Origin: Microbacterium radiodurans
GTDB taxonomy: Bacteria > Actinomycetota > Actinomycetes > Actinomycetales > Microbacteriaceae
DNA: 64,000 nt
NCBI RefSeq assembly: GCF_008710705.1
Contig: NZ_VYRZ01000005.1
Coordinates: forward strand, 1-64,000
Direction: 5' to 3'
In this document: positions 46,142 to 54,857 of the stretch, piece after piece
Numbering within the stretch: position 1 is the first letter of the stretch
Layout: each line of letters starts with the position of its first letter
The notes under the pieces: model-generated
What the model was told of the DNA's origin: nothing
Database searches by the model: none
What the model saw: the letters and a program-made list of their open reading frames with translations, nothing else
Translations under genes and position numbers: made by a program

Positions 46142-46585
46142 CTACGGGGTCAAGGGGTCCGCTTCCTTCGCCGGGGTCCGCGCGTAGTAGGTGCCGTCCT
46201 GCTCGGCGACGGCCCAGTCGCCGCAGAGCGCGACCGTGTCGATCGCGTAGATGTCGGGAGCGTCGTCGACCTCCATCGTGGGCGCGGAGAGGCGGTCGGT
46301 CTCGCGGCAGCCGTCGAGGCCCTCCGCGCTGACGAAGAGGAGCGACTCGGTGCCGTCGGCGCGAGTGGAGGCGACGCGTTCGATCTCGCGCGCGTCCGCG
46401 GGCAGCCAGTCCAGCGCTCCACCGCGGGCCTGCGCGAGCTCCTGCGGGTTGGCGTACGCGGCCTCGGCGCGTCCGTAGGCGAGGTCGTCGACGGCCGAGC
46501 ATCCGGCGAGCGTGAGCATGATGGCGACCATTCCGACCAGGGCGGTGCCGGCGGGAACCTCGCGCGAGAGGCTGAATCTTGTCAT
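46142..46585 (-). CDS. Small lipoprotein of unknown function
   Basis: A 147-residue lipoprotein with leader ending TLAGC and a ~115-residue domain (YANPQELAQARGGALDWLPA, ESLLFVSAEGLDGCRETDRL, IYAIDTVALCGDWAVAEQDG) containing two cysteines. ATG at 46585 begins the leader; the long open frame upstream is the shadow of the acyl-CoA dehydrogenase-like gene. Followed by the DUF3500 gene 66 nt downstream. Family not recognised. Confidence 0.7.
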   Translation of the reverse strand: MTRFSLSREVPAGTALVGMVAIMLTLAGCSAVDDLAYGRAEAAYANPQELAQARGGALDWLPADAREIERVASTRADGTESLLFVSAEGLDGCRETDRLSAPTMEVDDAPDIYAIDTVALCGDWAVAEQDGTYYARTPAKEADPLTP

Positions 46586-46732
46586 GCCACCGACGCTACG
46601 GACCGCATGCGCTCGCGCCATCGCCCGCCCGGATGACGCCCGTACCTCGCGAGGATGAACTCGGCACCATGGGGATGCGGCGCCGCTAATCAAGACCCGT
46701 GAGTCATCCGCCGTTCGCGCGATGATGAGTCG

Positions 46733-47830
46733 ATGCCCGATCCGATACCCGACCCGTTGCCGGCCCCGTCGCTCGATCCGCTGCTCGATCACCCTGTCGC
46801 GCTCGCGGCCGCCGACGAGGTCGCCGGTTTCGGCACCGACGTCGCCGCGACACTCGCCTGGGCGGTGTCCGCCGGCGGCGGGCGAGACGTCGAGCGCGAC
46901 CTCATCGACGACTGGTCGCTTCTCGCGTCGGTCGCCGCCCGCGACGTCGGCGCCGCCCGCATCCTCGAACCGCACCTCGATGCGCTCGACATCCTCGACC
47001 AGGCTCGACGCGATGGGCTCGACGTCGATCTCGCTCGCCTCGGCGCCGGCCCCGAGTCGTCGTGGGGCGTCTTCGCCGCCGAGGGCTCCGGAATGCGCCT
47101 CGATGCTCACGAAGGCCCGGACGGATGGCTCCTGTCGGGCACGAAGCCGTGGTGTTCGCTCGCGCAGCACCTCACCCACGCCCTGATCACCGCCTGGGTG
47201 GGCGACGAGCGCAGACTCTTCGCCGTGGCGTTGAGCGGTGCCGAGGTCGTTCCGCGGAGCGGCCCGTGGCACGCCCGCGGCCTCAGCCAGGTCGTCAGCG
47301 CCCCGGTCGACTTCGCCTCGGCGGGCGCGGTTCCGGTCGGCGCGCCCGGGTGGTACCTCCACCGTCCCGGCTTCGCGCGCGGCGGTGTCGGCGTGGCCGC
47401 CTGCTGGTGGGGCGGCGCCGTTCCGCTTCGCGCGGCACTGCTCGACGCCGCGAGCCGGCCGAACGCCGACCAGCTCTCCCGGGTCCACCTCGGCCGCGTC
47501 GACACCGCGCTGTGGACCGCGCACCTCGCCCTGCGATCCGCGGCAGAGGCAATGGATACCGTGGCGAGGGCCACGGTTGCCGGGGATGGGGCATCCGGTC
47601 GTCACGCCGATCCGGCGACGCTCGCCGGACGCGTCCGCTCGGTCGTGGCGGATGCCGTCGAGACGACGCTCGCCGAGACCGCCCGAGCGCTCGGGCCGCT
47701 CCCGCTCGTCGCCGACGAGTCGCACGCCCGGCGGGTCGCCGACCTGCAGATCTACGTGCGCCAGCACCACGGTGAGCGGGATCTCGCGCGCATCGGGGCA
47801 GCCGTGCGCGAGGGCCGCGGCGCATGGTGA
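46733..47830 (+). CDS. Acyl-CoA dehydrogenase-like protein, first of a coupled trio
   Basis: A 365-residue flavoprotein-like enzyme. The middle has the acyl-CoA dehydrogenase beta domain (WGVFAAEGSGMRLDAHEGPD, GWLLSGTKPWCSLAQHLTHA) and the C-terminal half is the helical domain (HLALRSAAEAMDTVARATVA, ALGPLPLVADESHARRVADL, YVRQHHGERDLA). It is shorter than typical family members (about 380-400) and the usual catalytic Glu is not obvious, so its substrate may not be a fatty acyl-CoA. It overlaps the PIG-L/methyltransferase gene by 7 nt, so the two are translated together. Confidence 0.8.
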   Translation: MPDPIPDPLPAPSLDPLLDHPVALAAADEVAGFGTDVAATLAWAVSAGGGRDVERDLIDDWSLLASVAARDVGAARILEPHLDALDILDQARRDGLDVDLARLGAGPESSWGVFAAEGSGMRLDAHEGPDGWLLSGTKPWCSLAQHLTHALITAWVGDERRLFAVALSGAEVVPRSGPWHARGLSQVVSAPVDFASAGAVPVGAPGWYLHRPGFARGGVGVAACWWGGAVPLRAALLDAASRPNADQLSRVHLGRVDTALWTAHLALRSAAEAMDTVARATVAGDGASGRHADPATLAGRVRSVVADAVETTLAETARALGPLPLVADESHARRVADLQIYVRQHHGERDLARIGAAVREGRGAW

Positions 47831-49200
47831 GCTTCAGCCACCGCGACCCCGGCACCGCGGAGGAGATCTGGACCGCGGCGTTCCCGGAGCGCGAGCTGCC
47901 GAGGCTGCCCGAGAACTTCGACCATCTCGTCGTCGTCGCCGCGCATCCCGACGACGAGACGCTCGGCGCCGCCGGCCTGATGTCGCGCACCGCCGGTCGC
48001 GGCGCCGCCGTGACGGTGATCATCGCGACCGACGGCGAGGGGTCGCATCCCGAGTCGCCGACGCATACGCCCGCCGATCTCGCCGCGATCCGCCGCGACG
48101 AGGCCACGCGGGCTGTGCGCAGCCTCAGCCCCACGATCGGATGCCGCTTCCTCGGCATCCCCGACGGCGGCACCGACGACCACCGCGACGAGATCGCGAC
48201 CGCCATCCGCGGGGCACTGAGGGGGGCGCTGAGCGACGCGCTCGAGAGCACCGATCGCGTCCTCGTCGTCTCGCCCTGGATCGGCGACGGGCACCGCGAC
48301 CACCGCGTCGTCGGCGAGGTCGTCATCGAGGTGTGCGCCGAGCTCGACGTCCCGTCGCGCGGGTATCCGATCTGGCTGTGGCACTGGGGCTCGCCGGGCG
48401 ACGTGCCGTGGGATCGGGTCGAGCTCGTCGACGTCGACGACGAGACCGCGGCCGCCAAGCGGAACGCGATGCGACTGCACCGCAGTCAGGCCGAAGCGCT
48501 GTCTTCGGCGCCGGGCGACGAGGTGATGCTGCACGACGGGATGCAGCGGCACTTCGACCGGCCCGTCGAGGTCTTCGTGCGTCCCGCCGCCGCCAGCTTG
48601 ACCCGCGACTTCTTCGACGCGTTCTATCGGCGGAACGCCGACGACCCCTGGGGGTTCGACTCGCGCTGGTACGAGCAGCGCAAGCGAGCCCTCACGATCG
48701 CGAGCCTCCCGCGCCCGCGATATCGTGCCGCGCTCGAGCTGGGCTGCGCGACCGGGGCGCTGACCGCCCTCCTCGCCGATCGATGCGACGACGTGCTCGC
48801 ACTCGACATCGCCGACGCGCCTCTCGCCGCCGCGCGGCGCCGCCTCGGCGAGCGCGCGAACGTCCGTCTCGCCCGAGCGGCCCTCCCCCGGGAGTGGCCC
48901 GACGGCGTCTTCGATCTCATCGTGCTGTCGGAGGTCGGCTACTACTGGGGAGCGGGCGACCTCGCTGAGGCGGTGCAGCGCATGGCCTCCTCGCTGACAT
49001 CCGACGGGAACCTCGTCGCCTGCCACTGGCGTCACCCGGTCGCGGAGTACCCCCTGTCGGGCGACGAGGTGCACGCCGCACTTCGGGCGGAGCCCACTCT
49101 GGCCCGCCTCGTCGTGCACGAGGAGGAGGACGTCGTGATCGAGGTCTTCGGACGTCCGGGGTCGCGGTCCGTCGCCGCGGAGACGGGGCTCATCCCGTGA
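47824..49200 (+). CDS. PIG-L (LmbE) deacetylase fused to SAM methyltransferase
   Basis: A 458-residue two-domain enzyme. Residues about 30-255 form a PIG-L/LmbE deacetylase with zinc motif AHPDDETLGAAG (His, Asp, Asp) and the second His in GDGHRDHRVVGE. Residues about 260-440 are a NodS-like methyltransferase (ALELGCATGALTALLADRCD, VLALDIADAPLAAARRRLGE, FDLIVLSEVGYYW). It would N-deacetylate an amide, often on an amino sugar, and methylate the product. It overlaps both neighbours (7 and 4 nt). The fused form next to an acyl-CoA dehydrogenase and a GT2 suggests a dedicated pathway of unknown product. Confidence 0.88.
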   Translation: MVSFSHRDPGTAEEIWTAAFPERELPRLPENFDHLVVVAAHPDDETLGAAGLMSRTAGRGAAVTVIIATDGEGSHPESPTHTPADLAAIRRDEATRAVRSLSPTIGCRFLGIPDGGTDDHRDEIATAIRGALRGALSDALESTDRVLVVSPWIGDGHRDHRVVGEVVIEVCAELDVPSRGYPIWLWHWGSPGDVPWDRVELVDVDDETAAAKRNAMRLHRSQAEALSSAPGDEVMLHDGMQRHFDRPVEVFVRPAAASLTRDFFDAFYRRNADDPWGFDSRWYEQRKRALTIASLPRPRYRAALELGCATGALTALLADRCDDVLALDIADAPLAAARRRLGERANVRLARAALPREWPDGVFDLIVLSEVGYYWGAGDLAEAVQRMASSLTSDGNLVACHWRHPVAEYPLSGDEVHAALRAEPTLARLVVHEEEDVVIEVFGRPGSRSVAAETGLIP

Positions 49201-49913
49201 ACGCGACCTCGGTGGCCGTCGTCGTCCCGGTGCACGACGAAGCCGCCCTTCTCGGCGAGTGCCTCACCGCGATCGCTCGCGCGGTCGAGGAGGCCCGGCG
49301 AACGCGCCCCGGCATCCGTGTCGTCACGGTCGTGGTCCTCGATGCCTGCACGGACGCCTCGGAGGAGATCGCGCTGTCCTCGCCCGTGGAGATCGTGCGG
49401 ATCGCCGCGCGGAACGTCGGCACCGCCCGGCGCGTCGGTGTGAGCGCGGCGCTCGAGGCGCTCGGCGACCCCGCGCCGGGCGAGACCTGGGTCAGCACGA
49501 CCGACGGCGACTCCGCGGTCCCGTCGTCCTGGCTCAGCCATCAGCTCGAGCTCGCCGCGGACGGCGCCGACGTCGTGCTCGGAACCGTCCGACCCGATTT
49601 CGCCGATCTGACGCCGGAGCATGCCGCGCACTGGACCGCGACCCACCCGCGGGGTCTTCCGGCGGGGAACGTCCACGGCGCGAATCTCGGCCTGCGGGCC
49701 GACGTCTATCTCGCCGCCGGGCAGTTCGCCGACCTCGACGAGCACGAGGATGTCGCGCTCGTGCGTGCCGCCCGCGCGGCGGGCGCTCGCGTCGAGGTCA
49801 CCGACGAGAACGAAGTGGTGACCTCCGGCCGGTTCATCGGGAAGACACCCGGCGGATATGCGGCCTTCGTCCGCCGGACGCACGAGCGCATCGCGCGGCG
49901 CTGCAGCGTCTGA
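49197..49913 (+). CDS. Glycosyltransferase family 2
   Basis: A 238-residue soluble GT-A-fold enzyme: SVAVVVPVHDEAALLGECLT, VVVLDACTDASEEIA, ISTTDGDSAVPSSW-type DxD region (actual TTDGDSAVPSSWLSHQ), and a C-terminal VHGANLGLRADVYLAAGQFA with DEHEDVALVRAA. No membrane helices. It overlaps the upstream gene by 4 nt (ATGA) and is the last of the trio. It probably transfers a sugar to the product of the deacetylase/methyltransferase; donor and acceptor unknown. Confidence 0.88.
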   Translation: MNATSVAVVVPVHDEAALLGECLTAIARAVEEARRTRPGIRVVTVVVLDACTDASEEIALSSPVEIVRIAARNVGTARRVGVSAALEALGDPAPGETWVSTTDGDSAVPSSWLSHQLELAADGADVVLGTVRPDFADLTPEHAAHWTATHPRGLPAGNVHGANLGLRADVYLAAGQFADLDEHEDVALVRAARAAGARVEVTDENEVVTSGRFIGKTPGGYAAFVRRTHERIARRCSV

Positions 49914-49931
49914 TGCACACCGTCCGCCCGT

Positions 49932-50158
49932 ATGGCGCACGGCGACGGCCGGGCCCGGATCGAGATCCAGGATCGCGCGCTCGCGCACCATCGGAGCAAA
50001 GCCCTCGCCGCGGCGAGGGCTTCTTCTTCGCCTGGCGTGAGGACGTCTCGGTCGGCGGCGGACGTCGGTCGATCTGGGTCCATCGCGACAGCGACCTCGA
50101 GTTCCGCTATCAGGACGCCCGGGCGCTAGCCAGAAGTTCTCCTCCGCACCGAGAATGA
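49932..50158 (+). pseudogene. Frameshifted DUF7882-family pseudogene
   Basis: From the ATG at 49932 the frame reads GRARIEIQDRALAHH, matching the family start seen at 36947 (APVEIEDRTLAHI). Around 49985-50010 the match moves to another frame: RRGEGFFFAWREDVSVGGGR, SIWVHRDSDLEFRYQDARAL, ending at TGA 50156-50158. At least one frameshift and a lost conserved end show that it is inactive. It sits between the GT2 gene and the CoA ligase. Confidence 0.6.
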
Positions 50159-50205
50159 GGGAGCGTGCCGCATCCGCCGCGGCGTCCGTTTCGAAGGAGA
50201 AACAC

Positions 50206-51798
50206 GTGTTCCTCAGCCCGTACCCCGACGTCGACATCCCCGACCAGAGCATCTACGACTACCTGTTCGGCTCACTGGAGGATGCGGACCTCGATCGCGT
50301 CGCGCTCATCGATCCCGACACCACCGCCGAAACGACCTACCGCACGCTGCGCGCGCAGGTCGACGCGTTCGCGGGAGCGCTGGCGGCGCGCGGCGTCGAA
50401 GCGGGCACCGTCGTGGCGATGCTGTGCCCGAACGTCCCGGCGTTCGCCACGGTGTTCCACGGCATCCTGCGTCTCGGGGCCACCGTGACGACGATCAACT
50501 CGCTGTACACGGCGCACGAGATCGAGGCGCAGCTGCGCGACGCGGGCGCGACGTGGCTCGTGACGGTGTCGCCGCTGCTCGCGCCCGCGTCCGAGGCCGC
50601 GCGCGCGGCCGGCATCGACGACGACCACCTCGTCGTGCTCGACGGAGCCGGGCACCACCCCGACCTCGCGACGCTCCTCGGCGAGGGTCGCACGCCGCCG
50701 AGCGTGTCGTTCGATCCGGCGACGCACGTCGCGGTCCTGCCGTACTCGTCGGGGACGACGGGCAATCCGAAGGGCGTGATGCTCTCGCACCGCAATCTCG
50801 TCGCGAACGTGCAGCAGTGCCGGGTCAGCATCCGGCTCGACCGGGACGACCGCGTCCTCGCGGTGCTGCCGTTCTTCCACATCTACGGGATGACGGTGCT
50901 GCTGAACCTCGCGCTCCGCCAGCGCGCGAGCCTCGTGACGATGCCCCGATTCGACCTCGTCGCCTTCCTCCGGAACATTCAGACGCACCAGTGCACGTTC
51001 CTCTTCATCGCTCCCCCGATCGCGGTCGCGCTCGCGAAGCACCCCGTCGTCGACGACTTCGACATCTCGAGCGTTCACAGCGTGTTCTCCGGGGCGGCGC
51101 CGCTGGACGGCGAGACCGCCGAGGCGGCGGGGCGCCGCATCCACGCCCAGATCTTCCAGGGGTACGGCATGAGCGAGCTCAGCCCCGTGTCGCACGCCAT
51201 CCCGCCGGAGCGCGGCGATACGCCGGTCAGCTCGGTCGGGATGCTGCTGCCCAACGTCGAGGCCAAGCTGGTCGACCCCGAGACCGGCGACGAGCTCGAG
51301 GCGCACGACGACGACGGTCTCACCGAGCCGGGCGAGATCTGGGTGCGCGGGCCGAACGTCATGCTCGGCTACCTGGGGCGACCGGAGGCGACCGCCGAGA
51401 CCATCGATGAGGACGGCTTCCTCCACACCGGCGACATCGCGGTTCACCACGTCGACGGCTACTTCACGATCGTCGACCGCCTCAAGGAGCTCATCAAGTA
51501 CAAGGGCTACCAGATCGCTCCGGCCGAGCTCGAGGCGCTGCTGCTGTCGCATCCGAAGATCGCGGATGCCGCGGTGATCGGCGTCCTCGACGACGATCAC
51601 CAGGAGATCCCGAAGGCGTTCGTCGTGACACAGCCCGACTCGGGCCTGACGGAGGACGACGTGATGGCGTTCGTGGCCGGCGAGGTCGCCCCGCACAAGA
51701 AGGTGCGGCGGGTGGAGTTCATCGACGCGGTCCCGAAGTCGACGTCGGGCAAGATTCTGCGGAAGGATCTGCGCGCCCGCGAACAGCAGCGGAAGTGA
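50206..51798 (+). CDS. 4-coumarate-CoA ligase-like AMP-binding enzyme
   Basis: A 530-residue acyl/aryl-CoA synthetase of the ANL superfamily. Phosphate loop YSSGTTGNPKGVMLSH, A5-like QGYGMSELSP, A7 LHTGDIAVHH, A8 YFTIVDRLKELIKYKGYQIA, and the C-terminal catalytic lysine in PKSTSGKILRKDLR. It activates a carboxylic acid to acyl-AMP then acyl-CoA; 4CL-like enzymes of this type use aromatic or fatty acids. GTG at 50206 is chosen because AAGGAG lies about 8 nt upstream; the frame is open to 50155, but that stretch overlaps a pseudogene. Monocistronic by spacing. Confidence 0.92.
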   Translation: MFLSPYPDVDIPDQSIYDYLFGSLEDADLDRVALIDPDTTAETTYRTLRAQVDAFAGALAARGVEAGTVVAMLCPNVPAFATVFHGILRLGATVTTINSLYTAHEIEAQLRDAGATWLVTVSPLLAPASEAARAAGIDDDHLVVLDGAGHHPDLATLLGEGRTPPSVSFDPATHVAVLPYSSGTTGNPKGVMLSHRNLVANVQQCRVSIRLDRDDRVLAVLPFFHIYGMTVLLNLALRQRASLVTMPRFDLVAFLRNIQTHQCTFLFIAPPIAVALAKHPVVDDFDISSVHSVFSGAAPLDGETAEAAGRRIHAQIFQGYGMSELSPVSHAIPPERGDTPVSSVGMLLPNVEAKLVDPETGDELEAHDDDGLTEPGEIWVRGPNVMLGYLGRPEATAETIDEDGFLHTGDIAVHHVDGYFTIVDRLKELIKYKGYQIAPAELEALLLSHPKIADAAVIGVLDDDHQEIPKAFVVTQPDSGLTEDDVMAFVAGEVAPHKKVRRVEFIDAVPKSTSGKILRKDLRAREQQRK

Positions 51799-51852
51799 CG
51801 GGCGCGTAGGCTGGCCGTTCCGCGACGGACGGACAGGCGGAAGGAACCGACG

Positions 51853-52059
51853 ATGTCGACGAAGCGCGCTCGCCCGATCCTCTTCTGGGTCAGCTACGCG
51901 GTGATGCTCGGCATGGCGCTGATCGTCGGATTCGGTGTGGGCCCCCACCTGGCGCATCCGAGCTTCGCGTTCATCGCGCAGCTCCTGCTCGCCGGAGCAT
52001 GGGTGACGTGCTTCTACCGCTACCGTCCGTGGGGTCGCCGGCAGACCGACCACGCGTAG
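51853..52059 (+). CDS. Small two-span membrane protein
   Basis: A 68-residue protein with two hydrophobic helices (ILFWVSYAVMLGMALIVGFG and FAFIAQLLLAGAWVTCFYRY) and a basic tail RPWGRRQTDHA. GGAAGG precedes the ATG. Function unknown; 54 nt after the CoA ligase, so possibly co-transcribed. Confidence 0.7.
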   Translation: MSTKRARPILFWVSYAVMLGMALIVGFGVGPHLAHPSFAFIAQLLLAGAWVTCFYRYRPWGRRQTDHA

Positions 52060-52162
52060 CGCGCACGGCGTTCGCTCCTCCCCCGGGGCTCCTCCGAACG
52101 GGTGATCCCCCTTCGTGCAGATGTTCGAATGTCGTGTCGGTCGGTCGTGGTTGAATTGCTGC

Positions 52163-52486
52163 ATGACATCGAACGGGCGGGATGCGGGCGGGGCCAGCGG
52201 TGACCTCGCCTCGCCGCACGCGTCTCACGTGCTGCAACTCGCCGGCGTGCGCGAGCGCAAGCACGCCGTCGACGTTGAAGAGACCCGGGCCCTCGCCGCG
52301 GTGGGGGGCCAGCGGGCGAGCTTCCTCATCGAGCCCGACGGCTCTCAGCTCACCCTGATCGGCGAGCAGGCACTGGGTGACCCCCCGCTCCCACCGGTCG
52401 CGACTCAAGCGGCTGATGCCGGCGTCGCCTTCCGCAACCGCGTGATGGCGTCGCGCATGCGCGACTTGATCGTCCCGAGCGGCTGA
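52163..52486 (+). CDS. Hypothetical protein, 3' end antisense to a sigma factor gene
   Basis: A 107-residue frame with strongly GC-biased third positions over its first 80 codons (LASPHASHVLQLAGVRERKH, VGGQRASFLIEPDGSQLTLI, GEQALGDPPLPP). The last 27 codons overlap the 3' end of the convergent ECF sigma gene. No clear ribosome site precedes the ATG, and the end may be a deletion product. Coding status is likely but unproven; no family recognised. Confidence 0.4.
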   Translation: MTSNGRDAGGASGDLASPHASHVLQLAGVRERKHAVDVEETRALAAVGGQRASFLIEPDGSQLTLIGEQALGDPPLPPVATQAADAGVAFRNRVMASRMRDLIVPSG

Positions 52487-52983
52487 CCCATCATCGCGGC
52501 GATCTCCGCCTGCGTGTGGCCCGAGAAGTACGCGAGCGCCAGCACCTGCTGCTGCGCCTCCGACAACGTCGACATGTGCAGCCGCAGCTCGTCCACCTGC
52601 CGACGCAGGTGCAGCTCGTCGATGATGTCCGCGCCCGGGGTGGCCGCGACGCGTGCCCCGTCGGCGAGATCGCGATCCGTCGCGGCGCGCACGGCGCGCA
52701 CGCAATCCACCGCGCGGCGATGCGTCAACATGAGGATCCACGACTTGGGGCGCCCCTTTGCGAGGTCGAAGGATGCCGCATCCTTCCACACCTGCAGGAA
52801 CACCTCCTGCACGACTTCCTCAGCGAGGTGGTGACTGTTCGTCACGCGCAGCGCCAGCCCGAACGCCGCGCGGGAGGTCGCGTCGTAGAGCTGCGCGAAG
52901 GCAGCGCAATCACCCTCGGCGACGCGCGCCATCAGCGCACCGAGATCGACCCCTTCGGGGGCCGCTGCGATCACTTCAGACAT
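52405..52983 (-). CDS. ECF RNA polymerase sigma factor
   Basis: A 192-residue sigma-70 family factor of ECF type (SigK/SigL-like by appearance). Region 2: FAQLYDATSRAAFGLALRVT, LAEEVVQEVFLQVWKDAASF, KGRPKSWILMLTHRRAVDCV. Region 4: LSEAQQQVLALAYFSGHTQA, EIAAMMGQPLGTIKSRMRDA. Unlike most such genes it has no anti-sigma gene immediately downstream; the following 340 bp on the same strand shows no RskA-like frame. It may be controlled otherwise or its partner may lie elsewhere. ATG at 52983 gives a full-length protein. Confidence 0.92.
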   Translation of the reverse strand: MSEVIAAAPEGVDLGALMARVAEGDCAAFAQLYDATSRAAFGLALRVTNSHHLAEEVVQEVFLQVWKDAASFDLAKGRPKSWILMLTHRRAVDCVRAVRAATDRDLADGARVAATPGADIIDELHLRRQVDELRLHMSTLSEAQQQVLALAYFSGHTQAEIAAMMGQPLGTIKSRMRDAITRLRKATPASAA

Positions 52984-53106
52984 GAGTGAATAGTGCGCCG
53001 TTCACAGCCGGACTTTTAGCGCTTGAGATTCCTACTCAGACCGTGTAGGAAAATCCAGTCACGTGAATACATCGGCGCGGCAGCGTCGCCGCCTTCACTG
53101 GCGAGA

Positions 53107-53445
53107 TCAGTCCTCATCCTCGTCGTGACCGACGGACTTGGCCTCGAGGAAGGCGCACAGTTCGGCCGCCACAGTGAACTCGGCGGCCAAGGCATGCATC
53201 TGGAAGCTGCTGAGGATCGTGAAATCCGGCTGCGGCTCGATCGTGATACGCCACTGCGCATCACCGATCTCGATCGGCTCCATGAACACCGACACCGACG
53301 AGTTCGCGAGCGGCACGACGACCAGACCGGTGTCGGAACCCTCCGATCCGTCCTGGACGAGCACGCGGATGAGATCTCCGGCACCGCGCTGCTCGTGGAA
53401 CTCCGCCAGCCAGCGCTCCAGGGTGTTCTTACTGCGGAAAGGCAT
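53107..53445 (-). CDS. Hypothetical protein
   Basis: A 112-residue acidic soluble protein: SKNTLERWLAEFHEQRGAGD, LIRVLVQDGSEGSDTGLVVV, MEPIEIGDAQWRITIEPQPD, FTILSSFQMHALAAEFTVAA. The pattern alternates strands and a long C-terminal helix, ending EAKSVGHDEDED. No motif identifies a function. It precedes the sigma factor gene on the same strand by 123 nt. GC-rich third positions support coding. Confidence 0.6.
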   Translation of the reverse strand: MPFRSKNTLERWLAEFHEQRGAGDLIRVLVQDGSEGSDTGLVVVPLANSSVSVFMEPIEIGDAQWRITIEPQPDFTILSSFQMHALAAEFTVAAELCAFLEAKSVGHDEDED

Positions 53446-53621
53446 GGATTCCTCGACGATCAGGCGCGTGAGCGCAGGGGGGACGTCGGAATCCTAACCC
53501 GACGGCTGCCGGTGCGGGACGCGGAATTCGGGGCGTCACATGCGGGCGTGATCCGCAAGGACATCGGCCGCACGCGGCACGACGCGTAGCGTCGCCGACT
53601 CATACGAACGAAGGAGCGACC

Positions 53622-54836
53622 ATGAAGGCTGTCGTGTGGCACGGCATCGGCGATATCCGACTCGACGAGGTCGACGATCCGGCGATCCAGGACGGTCACG
53701 ACGCGATCGTCCGCATCACCCGCAGCGCCATCTGCGGGACCGATCTCCACTTCGTGCGCGGCACGATGGCCGGCATGAAGGAGGGAACGATCCTCGGCCA
53801 CGAAGCCGTCGGAGTCGTCACCGAGGTCGGCGATCACGTCCGCGGATTCCAGCCCGGCGACCGCGTCGTGATCAACTCCACGATGTCGTGCGGCGCGTGC
53901 TCGTACTGCCGCGACGGACACACCGCGCAGTGCGACGTCGCGAACCCGAACGGCCCGCAGGCCGGCACCTGCTTCTTCGGCGGACCCGAGACCACCGGCC
54001 CCGTCGATGGGCTGCAGGCCGAGTACGCCCGTATCCCCTGGGCGCAGAACACGATGTCGAAGCTGCCCGCCGGCGTCAGCGACGAGCAGGCGATCCTGCT
54101 CTCCGACATCTTCCCCACGGCGTGGTTCGGCGCCCAGCTCGCCGGTGTGAGTCGCGGCGACATCGTCGTCGTGCTCGGCGCCGGCATCGTCGGACAATTC
54201 GCGGTCGCCTCGGCCTTCCTACAGGGCGCGGGCCGCGTGATCGTCGTCGACGGCCTCGCCGACCGCCTCGCCGCAGCGCGCACCCTGGGCGCCGAGATCG
54301 TGAACTTCACCGAGGAGGACCCGGTTCAGACGGTGCTCGCGCTCACGAACGAGATCGGTGCCGACTGCGTCATCGATGCCGTCGGAGTGGATGCCGAGCG
54401 GCCGAAGTCCGGGCCCGCCGCCGTCTCGAGCGACGAGGCCGCGGCCTTCGACGCCGAGGTCGCCGAGATCGCTCCCGACGCCGACCCGCAGGGAGACCTC
54501 TGGCAACCCGGAGACGGCCCCTCGCAGGCGTCGCGCTGGTCGGTCGAGATGGTCAGGAAGTACGGCCGCATCGGCATCATCGGCGTCTACTCACCGGCCG
54601 CCGAGACGTATCCCATCGGCCAGGCCATGAACAAGAACCTCACGGTCCGCATGGGCAACTGCGATCACCACAGCGTCACGCCGCCGCTCATCGAGCTCGT
54701 CGCCTCAGGCGCCTTCGACCCGACCGCGCTCATCACCGAGCACGAGCCGCTCGTCGACGCGATCGACGCCTACGAGGCGTTCGACCGACGCGAGCCCGGC
54801 TGGATCAAAGTCGCGCTCACGACCGACGCGACCTGA
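53622..54836 (+). CDS. Zinc-dependent alcohol dehydrogenase (formaldehyde dehydrogenase-like)
   Basis: A 404-residue medium-chain dehydrogenase. Catalytic zinc ligands: Cys38 in AICGTDLH and GHEAVG (His-Glu); structural zinc cysteines in CGACSYCRDGHTAQC; NAD(P)-binding VVVLGAGIVGQFAVASAFLQ. An insert of about 50 residues (PAAVSSDEAAAFDAEVAEIA, DPQGDLWQPGDGPSQASRWS) between the cofactor and C-terminal parts matches formaldehyde-dehydrogenase-type members. It oxidises or reduces an alcohol/aldehyde; substrate unknown. GAAGGAG precedes the ATG. Single-gene unit. Confidence 0.92.
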   Translation: MKAVVWHGIGDIRLDEVDDPAIQDGHDAIVRITRSAICGTDLHFVRGTMAGMKEGTILGHEAVGVVTEVGDHVRGFQPGDRVVINSTMSCGACSYCRDGHTAQCDVANPNGPQAGTCFFGGPETTGPVDGLQAEYARIPWAQNTMSKLPAGVSDEQAILLSDIFPTAWFGAQLAGVSRGDIVVVLGAGIVGQFAVASAFLQGAGRVIVVDGLADRLAAARTLGAEIVNFTEEDPVQTVLALTNEIGADCVIDAVGVDAERPKSGPAAVSSDEAAAFDAEVAEIAPDADPQGDLWQPGDGPSQASRWSVEMVRKYGRIGIIGVYSPAAETYPIGQAMNKNLTVRMGNCDHHSVTPPLIELVASGAFDPTALITEHEPLVDAIDAYEAFDRREPGWIKVALTTDAT

Positions 54837-54857
54837 CCGCCGGCGCGGCGGCACCGG

